Below, in pieces: positions 1 to 4,464 of a stretch of DNA of 6,690 nucleotides. Under the pieces are notes generated by a model. It made no database searches and was not told the origin of the DNA. It was given only the letters and a program-made list of their open reading frames with translations. The translations under genes were made by a program, and so were the position numbers. The stretch's first letter is position 1; the number at the start of each line of letters is the position of its first letter. The stretch is from Candidatus Poseidoniaceae archaeon (lineage in GTDB: Archaea; Thermoplasmatota; Poseidoniia; Poseidoniales; Poseidoniaceae), in NCBI GenBank assembly GCA_022451765.1, contig JAKUNY010000002.1:26726-33415 (forward strand), written 5' to 3'.

Positions 1-1
1 C

Positions 2-223
2 AGTTATCAACAATCGTTCCTTGACTATCAAATCGATGTAGCCTTCGATAAAACTGAGCATCAAGAAATTGGTACAATCCACCCCAACATGACAGGTTCA
101 GTGGGAGCAGAATGGTATCATCTACGTAGCGGTGAAGAAGTCCTTACTTGTCTCGATATCTATCTCGAAGAAATTGCTAATATCTCATTCCCGGACTTAA
201 GCTCCGATTGGATACCGTTCTAG
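2..223 (+). CDS. C-terminal piece (or middle piece, if TAG is read) of an unknown secreted-type protein; 5' truncated by window
   Basis: This reading frame enters from the left edge and runs 73 codons to a TAG. The translation ends in ...LSSDWIPF. It has two N-glycosylation sequons (NMT near residue 30, NIS near residue 60), one cysteine, and an acidic, aromatic-rich composition typical of an exported archaeal protein domain. I do not recognise a family. The start lies outside the window, so any signal peptide cannot be seen. The same frame stays open after the TAG and continues to 991 with similar composition and more sequons. This piece is therefore probably the N-terminal side of one longer gene, not a gene that ends here. 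I am fairly sure the frame is coding. Whether its product really ends at 223 is uncertain. Confidence 0.6.
   Translation, partial: SYQQSFLDYQIDVAFDKTEHQEIGTIHPNMTGSVGAEWYHLRSGEEVLTCLDIYLEEIANISFPDLSSDWIPF
221..223 (+). other. In-frame TAG interrupting a continuous reading frame
   Basis: The TAG lies between ...SDWIPF and WLEGQVGLTQ... in one frame that is otherwise open from base 2 to base 988. No frameshift is needed to join the halves. No ATG or GTG lies in that frame in the 20 codons after the TAG; the first possible start is TTG at 284, and it has no ribosome binding site. The other complete genes here all stop at TGA. Possible explanations are a nonsense mutation, a sequencing or assembly error, or recoding of TAG (suppression or pyrrolysine). 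The sequence alone does not decide. Confidence 0.7.
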
Positions 224-283
224 TGGCTTGAAGGGCAGGTTGGGCTCACACAAACGCTTGAAACAACTGACGACATTGTATGT

Positions 284-991
284 TTGGATGGAGTTGATCA
301 GGCACTTCCGTCCAATGTACAATCATATTTGCGCAATGTTGCACTCGGCAATGCGACCTTTGTTGTCGGTTTTGACTCCACTTGGCCACACATCGTTTCA
401 GCTTCGGGGAACGGCTGGTTTATCGATGAACAGCATCCCATAGGCACACCGTTCAATCAAGAAGGCACGTTGTATCAAGAGAACGAATCTTCGTGCCCAG
501 ACAATGAAAACTTGGTTACACCGGAACATAACGGTAGTCCAATTCGGAATTGGAATTTAGAAGTGCGTTCCGCAAACAAAATTCCCTCCATTGGTTCAGG
601 TGAAGCCCTCGTCCTCAAATTGGCACCGAATACTTACATCCACTGCTATCAAGAAAAGGGAATTGCAACGAAGTTCTCAATCCAAGAGGGTCCAAACCTG
701 ATCCTTTACGATGGCAGCGAACCAATCCGGCTATGGGACGCTCCTCGGACTGCAACCTCAACGGAACTTACCATTGCATTGTTCAACAACGGTACATCCG
801 ACGTGGTGCTTCGTCATTCGACGTTTGGAGATGTCGAGTGGGATCTTCAGAATCTAACCGATTCGCTTTCTCCCGGCTGGAACAATCTAACGCTGGGGGT
901 TCCATCATCGATAATCAACACCTACCAACTGACGCACCAAGATGGAGCAATTCTCATCACATTTGGCGGTTATTTGGAGGCTGAATCTTGA
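284..991 (+). CDS. Downstream portion of the TAG-interrupted, sequon-rich secreted protein of unknown function
   Basis: Nominally this is 235 codons from a TTG at 284, but the same frame is open from 224 directly after the TAG. I think 224-991 continues the 2-223 gene. Three observations support that: the region contains no ATG in frame at all, the TTG has no Shine-Dalgarno sequence upstream, and the composition matches the upstream piece. It has six NxS/T sequons (NAT, NES, NGS, NGT, NLT, NLT), two cysteines after the TTG (SSCPD, HCYQ) and many short alternating hydrophobic stretches such as ALVLKLAP and ELTIALFN. These suggest a beta-rich extracytoplasmic domain. No C-terminal membrane anchor is visible. 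The stop TGA (989-991) overlaps the TTG start of panE as TTGA. I recognise no family. Existence of the reading frame is well supported; the start is doubtful and function is unknown. Confidence 0.6.
   Translation: MDGVDQALPSNVQSYLRNVALGNATFVVGFDSTWPHIVSASGNGWFIDEQHPIGTPFNQEGTLYQENESSCPDNENLVTPEHNGSPIRNWNLEVRSANKIPSIGSGEALVLKLAPNTYIHCYQEKGIATKFSIQEGPNLILYDGSEPIRLWDAPRTATSTELTIALFNNGTSDVVLRHSTFGDVEWDLQNLTDSLSPGWNNLTLGVPSSIINTYQLTHQDGAILITFGGYLEAES
976..980 (+). promoter_or_regulatory. Shine-Dalgarno GGAGG that decides the panE TTG start
   Basis: GGAGG sits seven bases upstream of the TTG at 988, inside the last codons of the preceding gene. In the panE frame a TGA at 982-984 rules out any earlier start. 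The nucleotide-binding motif begins within the first seven residues, so a later start is not credible. TTG at 988 is therefore the start, probably reached by ribosomes finishing the upstream gene. Confidence 0.7.
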
Positions 992-1914
992 GAGTTGGCA
1001 TTGTAGGGGCTGGCTCAATAGGTTCCCTCATTGCTGGATGTTTGTCTCAGACCTCATGTGATCTTCTGCTGCACAGTCGCGGTCTCCACGCTGCACACCT
1101 AACCGTTTCAGGACTCAGTGTTGATGGGGTGGATAAGCTGGAGATTTCTTCAGACCGATGGGAGGTGCTTCTTGAAGAGCAACCCATCCCCAATTTGGTA
1201 CGTTCATCCTGTGATGTTGTCTTGATGACTGGCAAATCCTCAGCATTTGACCGACATCTCGAGGTTGCAAAACACCTCCTGCGCCAAGATGGTCTTGTCT
1301 GCACGCTTGCGAACGGACTTGGCCATGAGGAACGCTTGGTGCATGCGTTTGGACCTCAACGTGTTCTTGCATCGACGACAACGCATGGAGCATACCGGCC
1401 GGAACCAGGCCATGTTCACTGGGCAGGGAGCGGCGAGATGAGCATTGGACCCTTCATGCACCCTCATGACAATGAATCGGTTGCTCCCTTGTTGAAACTG
1501 CTCTCGGATGGTGGATTGAATCCCCAATGGCAGGAGAATGGACGAGTCATGCTTTGGAATAAGATGCTGTTGAACATCGCCATCAATCCAATTGCTGGGC
1601 TTCTAGGAAAAGAAAACGGCTCTCTCCTCGAACCTCATTTGTTTGAATCCTCCGTTTCGGTAATGCTTGAAGGGGCCCGAATCGCTCGTGCAGAGGGGGT
1701 TCCACTGCAAAAAGACGAGCAACTCGTTGACCGACTACGTGACGTGCTTGTGAAGACAAGCAACAACTACTGTTCAATGCTGCAAGACATACGAGCTGGA
1801 CGAGAAACTGAAATTAATTCTCTGAATCTTGAAATTTGCCGACGTGGAGAGATTCTTGGTCTTGCAACACCGCTTAACCAGTTGCTCTCGTCTGTCATTC
1901 AAGATCTTCGATGA
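988..1914 (+). CDS. panE: 2-dehydropantoate 2-reductase (ketopantoate reductase, PanE/ApbA family)
   Basis: Family role: NADPH-dependent reduction of 2-dehydropantoate to pantoate in cytoplasmic CoA biosynthesis. The product is 308 residues, normal for the family. The N-terminal Rossmann fold has GAGSIGSL at 7-14, with ANG at 108-110 for the conserved substrate-side Asn. The C-terminal helical domain carries NKMLLNIAIN, giving Lys192, Asn196 and Asn200 with the spacing of E. coli Lys176/Asn180/Asn184. CSMLQDIRAGRETEIN supplies Ser263 and Glu275, spaced as E. coli Ser244/Glu256. Retention of these residues favours true ketopantoate reductase activity, although the family includes paralogues on other substrates. 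The TTG start overlaps the previous TGA, suggesting translational coupling. The 3' end overlaps convergent nadB by 20 bp. Confidence 0.9.
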   Translation: MRVGIVGAGSIGSLIAGCLSQTSCDLLLHSRGLHAAHLTVSGLSVDGVDKLEISSDRWEVLLEEQPIPNLVRSSCDVVLMTGKSSAFDRHLEVAKHLLRQDGLVCTLANGLGHEERLVHAFGPQRVLASTTTHGAYRPEPGHVHWAGSGEMSIGPFMHPHDNESVAPLLKLLSDGGLNPQWQENGRVMLWNKMLLNIAINPIAGLLGKENGSLLEPHLFESSVSVMLEGARIARAEGVPLQKDEQLVDRLRDVLVKTSNNYCSMLQDIRAGRETEINSLNLEICRRGEILGLATPLNQLLSSVIQDLR

Positions 1915-3505
1915 GATCTTTATTGAAATGCAGTCCTCTGTTTTCCTGCCGCATAATTGCGTCCTCAGCGACAAGAATTCCAACAAGAATCATGTTTCGT
2001 AATTCCACAATTTCGCGTGACGGAAGGCTTGATTTCCAGATGGCGTCAATTTCTCTTTCCAACAAACGAAGTCGCCGAATGGCACGCTCCAATCGAGAGA
2101 AGCGCCTGGACACACCAACCTCGTAACGCATTGTTTGATTCAAGGCAGAACGATCATGTGCTACAGGACCATGTTCTCTGAGTTTATACAATCCCTCTGA
2201 GCGCCAATTTGGTGGCGAAACATCGATTGAGGGTATCCCTTTCTCGATGAGATGGGATGAGCAACGATGTGCAAAGACGACTGCCTCGAGCAGACTGTTC
2301 GATGCCAACCGATTCGCTCCATGCATTCCAGTGCAAGCCACCTCGCCTATTGCGAACAGGCCTGGGATGGGATTCCCAGTTCCATTCAAAATTGCTGAAC
2401 CAACAGCATCGACTTCAATGCCTCCAACGATGTAATGCGCTGCAGGAGCGACTGGCAGTGGATCGATTCCAAGTTCGATTCCATCTCTTTGCAGTCGGTT
2501 GGAAATCATTGGAAATCGTTCCTCCAAATGTTGTTTGTCCAGGTGCTCAGTTACAAGATAAACGTGCGATGCCCCTGATTCCGCACAACGCTGGTCAATG
2601 GCGCGTGCAACGACGTCGCGCGTTGCCATTGAGCCGAGAGGAGATGCTTGAAGCGTAAAAGAAAACGAACGAGGGTCATCTTCTCCGCTGGCTTTCCACT
2701 CACGGTATCCCTCGTGGTCGAGTAGTACCGCTCCCTCTCCTCGTAATGCTTCTGTAATCAAAAAAGGCCGTCCTCCCTCGACAACAAGGGCTGTCGGATG
2801 AAATTGAACAAATGCCATATTTGTTATCGAGGCACCCGTTCTATAGGCCATTGCAATCCCGTCACCTGTCGATACAGATGGATTTGTTGTCTTTTCCCAC
2901 AACTGCCCCGCACCACCAGTAGCAAGAACAACTGCATCGCCTTGTATGGTGAGAACTTCGCTGGTTTCTTGGTCTAGTGCCCAAACTCCGCATACGCCCT
3001 TCTGAGGCATCTTGTGCTCCCTTTGGATGAGATCAATCGCCAGTGTATTAGGGCGGAGCTTGATTCGATCGTGCGCTGCTGCAGCAGTAGTAAGGGCGCG
3101 GTCGATCTCTTTCCCGGCCGCATCCTTGGCATGAAGGATGCGTCTCGATGAAAGTCCACGCTCTTTTGCGAGTGGAAAATGCCCGTCTTTACCTCTTTCA
3201 AACTCAACGCCAATCGAGAGCAAATCATGGATACGATCACCAGCCGCTTCTACAACCATGCGGACAACCGTTTCGTCACACAAACCGTCACCAGCATCAA
3301 GTGTATCTTTGATGTGGCCGTCGATTTCCTCAAGATTCGTCTTGTCAAGGATGGCGGCAATACCTCCTTGTGCCCAATTTGTGGAGGAGTCCTTCGGTCG
3401 TTGCTTTGTGATGATTTCGACATCAAAGCCCTCGTTCGCAAGCCGTAGGGCTGCAAACAGTCCCGCAATGCCTGTACCAATGATGAGGACACGAGACATA
3501 GTCAT
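1895..3505 (-). CDS. nadB: L-aspartate oxidase (quinolinate/NAD biosynthesis)
   Basis: Family role: FAD-dependent oxidation of L-aspartate to iminoaspartate, which quinolinate synthase NadA uses for de novo NAD. At 536 residues it is close to the E. coli enzyme (540). The FAD site is GTGIAGLFAALRLA from residue 10. The NadB signature STNWAQGGIAAI at 41-52 lacks the His that binds FAD covalently in succinate dehydrogenase and fumarate reductase. Active-site equivalents are His236 (FHPTAL), Arg296 (TRDVVARAID), His357 (AAHYIVGG) and Arg399 (HGANRLASNSLLE); Glu115 probably matches E. coli Glu121. The C-terminal helical domain ends in RGLHFNKDLIEDLE. ATG at 3503-3505 gives MTMSRVLIIG; a second ATG at 3497-3499 would give MSRVLIIG. 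Neither has a clear Shine-Dalgarno, so leaderless translation is possible. NadA and NadC are not in the window. It converges on panE. Confidence 0.95.
   Translation of the reverse strand: MTMSRVLIIGTGIAGLFAALRLANEGFDVEIITKQRPKDSSTNWAQGGIAAILDKTNLEEIDGHIKDTLDAGDGLCDETVVRMVVEAAGDRIHDLLSIGVEFERGKDGHFPLAKERGLSSRRILHAKDAAGKEIDRALTTAAAAHDRIKLRPNTLAIDLIQREHKMPQKGVCGVWALDQETSEVLTIQGDAVVLATGGAGQLWEKTTNPSVSTGDGIAMAYRTGASITNMAFVQFHPTALVVEGGRPFLITEALRGEGAVLLDHEGYREWKASGEDDPRSFSFTLQASPLGSMATRDVVARAIDQRCAESGASHVYLVTEHLDKQHLEERFPMISNRLQRDGIELGIDPLPVAPAAHYIVGGIEVDAVGSAILNGTGNPIPGLFAIGEVACTGMHGANRLASNSLLEAVVFAHRCSSHLIEKGIPSIDVSPPNWRSEGLYKLREHGPVAHDRSALNQTMRYEVGVSRRFSRLERAIRRLRLLEREIDAIWKSSLPSREIVELRNMILVGILVAEDAIMRQENRGLHFNKDLIEDLE
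1901..1920. terminator. Perfect 7-bp inverted repeat at the convergent panE/nadB 3' ends, possible bidirectional terminator
   Basis: AAGATCT (1901-1907) and AGATCTT (1914-1920) flank the six-base spacer TCGATG. The repeat straddles the panE stop (1912-1914) and lies within the last codons of nadB. On the plus strand it is followed by TATTG, and no long T run follows on either strand. Its place between converging transcripts fits a terminator or mRNA 3'-end structure. The arms are short and it could be chance. Confidence 0.3.
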
Positions 3506-3581
3506 GCCAATAGTTGTTCGTTCTTGATGACATCGGTTCGTCCAGCGATAGGGCTATGTGTTGTGGATTCTTGCAAAGAGC
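3506..3581. promoter_or_regulatory. Divergent intergenic region between nadB and the membrane protein gene
   Basis: About 76 bp separates the nadB start from the preferred ATG of the plus-strand gene, so promoters for both should lie here or in the adjacent gene ends. I see no convincing TATA box on either strand. Two small palindromes are present, GATG-A-CATC at 3526-3534 and ATAG-GG-CTAT at 3548-3557. They are possible regulator sites but short enough to be chance. Confidence 0.35.
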
Positions 3582-4340
3582 ATGTTGCGAAAGGTCATTG
3601 CCTTGCTAGGCCTTGCAAAAATTCTCTTTGTTATTGCCAACGTTCATTTTGGCATGGTTGCCGAAAACGTTGTCGAAGGTGCTGGCACAGCACGCCTGGA
3701 TGTATTGCGATTAGCAGATCCAGGGTGTACGATACCCGAGATGGAGAAGGAAATTCGAGAAACCGGTACTGCATTCTGCTTGGGCGAGAAGGGGACATGG
3801 GGGACAGCAGATATTCTCCTTTTGTTTTGGGGCATTCTTATCGTAACTGCCGGGCGCTTCCGTATGCCCTCAGACCCTCGATTAGCAAAGCGTATTCGGC
3901 GAGTTATGTTTACTTCAGGAGCAGTTCTGTTTGGTCTAGCAATCTTGGACCGATTTCAATGGCTGCCAACATCAGCAAATTCCGAAAGCATGGCCGACAT
4001 CATCCCAATACCGCTCCCGCCATGGTTGGTTCAGATTCTCTTTGCAATCATCGGAGCCTTGCTTATGCGTGGTCCGAAATACGAAGTATCTGAATTCGAG
4101 GAGAATTACCAGCGGCTTGAGCATGAGCGAGAGAAAGAGCGTCGTGTACAACAAGTCTTCAATCAGACAGCGCGGTCGATGTCAGCCTCAAGAAATGGCG
4201 TGGCTCGCAGAAGCCGTCTTATTGATCGTGATGCTCATTTAGTTCCTTTCCGTACACGAAATTCCCCGAAAGTTCTGGCAACATGTCCATTCTGCAAAGG
4301 AGCCGGTTGCAAAGAATGCAGGTGGACAGGCGTCGTTTGA
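3582..4340 (+). CDS. Four-helix membrane protein with a C-terminal four-cysteine zinc-knuckle-like motif, function unknown
   Basis: The ATG at 3582 gives 252 residues and puts a basic MLRK ahead of the first hydrophobic segment; a GTG at 3558 would add eight residues. Predicted membrane segments (252-residue numbering) are about 9-28 (ALLGLAKILFVIANVHFGMV), 77-92 (ADILLLFWGILIVTAG), 109-122 (VMFTSGAVLFGLAI) and 147-161. The basic loop between helices 2 and 3 (RLAKRIRR) and the basic C-terminus fit a topology with both ends in the cytoplasm. The first outer loop has two cysteines (Cys49, Cys66) that could form a disulfide. After helix 4 comes a charged, probably helical stretch (EENYQRLEHEREKERR), then CPFCKGAGCKECRWTG with Cys235, Cys238, Cys243 and Cys246. 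This CxxC-x4-CxxC pattern resembles the zinc modules of DnaJ-like proteins. It is divergent from nadB and upstream of smc. I recognise no named family. Confidence 0.75.
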   Translation: MLRKVIALLGLAKILFVIANVHFGMVAENVVEGAGTARLDVLRLADPGCTIPEMEKEIRETGTAFCLGEKGTWGTADILLLFWGILIVTAGRFRMPSDPRLAKRIRRVMFTSGAVLFGLAILDRFQWLPTSANSESMADIIPIPLPPWLVQILFAIIGALLMRGPKYEVSEFEENYQRLEHEREKERRVQQVFNQTARSMSASRNGVARRSRLIDRDAHLVPFRTRNSPKVLATCPFCKGAGCKECRWTGVV

Positions 4341-4353
4341 TGAAAACGGCACA

Positions 4354-4359
4354 TTTTTT
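4354..4359 (+). terminator. T6 tract, candidate archaeal oligo-T terminator
   Basis: TTTTTT begins 14 bases after the stop of the membrane protein gene and has no strong stem-loop before it. Archaeal RNA polymerase commonly terminates at such plus-strand T runs, so this probably ends that transcript before the smc promoter. Confidence 0.45.
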
Positions 4360-4400
4360 GGGCATCAAAAACGATATGCTCCGACGCATAATCAACCGAT

Positions 4401-4440
4401 TGTTTAAATGTCCTCGACATACGGTGTTCGACCTAAGGTC
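4401..4440 (+). promoter_or_regulatory. Candidate smc promoter: TATA-like box with palindrome near the predicted start site
   Basis: TTTAAAT at 4403-4409 is the best TATA-like element in the 124-bp gap before smc. Archaeal transcription usually starts about 25 bases downstream, near 4430-4433. That would leave a leader of about 33 bases before the ATG at 4465. A palindrome GACCT-A-AGGTC lies at 4430-4440, on that predicted start site. TTCGACC occurs twice (4427-4433, 4444-4450), with a related TCGAC at 4414. These could be operator elements, but this is inferred from position only. Confidence 0.4.
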
Positions 4441-4464
4441 AGTTTCGACCGTTAAGGGATTGGG

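Noticed and set aside
228..443. 71-codon frame starting at a TTG just after the TAG
   Set aside because: Overlaps the sequon-rich frame, has no ribosome site, and its translation is not protein-like in pattern.
2596..2631. Hairpin-capable sequence (GCAACG/CGTTGC inner stem, CAATG/CATTG outer arms)
   Set aside because: It lies inside the conserved NadB stretch around Arg296 and is explained by the coding constraint; no regulatory context.
2257..2658. 133-codon open frame on the plus strand within nadB
   Set aside because: Antisense to highly conserved NadB active-site sequence; no motif and no plausible ribosome site.
1895..3505. Succinate dehydrogenase/fumarate reductase flavoprotein as an alternative to NadB
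   Set aside because: The covalent-FAD His motif is missing and is replaced by STNWAQGG, the NadB form. Length and C-terminal region also fit NadB, and no iron-sulfur subunit gene is adjacent.
3524..4093. 189-codon open frame overlapping the membrane protein in another frame
   Set aside because: Its Arg/Ser/Cys-rich translation has no coherent domain, while the overlapping frame shows four hydrophobic helices with sensible topology and a cysteine motif.
4421..4450. TTCGA segments resembling a tRNA T-loop
   Set aside because: No acceptor stem, D-arm or anticodon arm can be built around them; the matches are just a short direct repeat.
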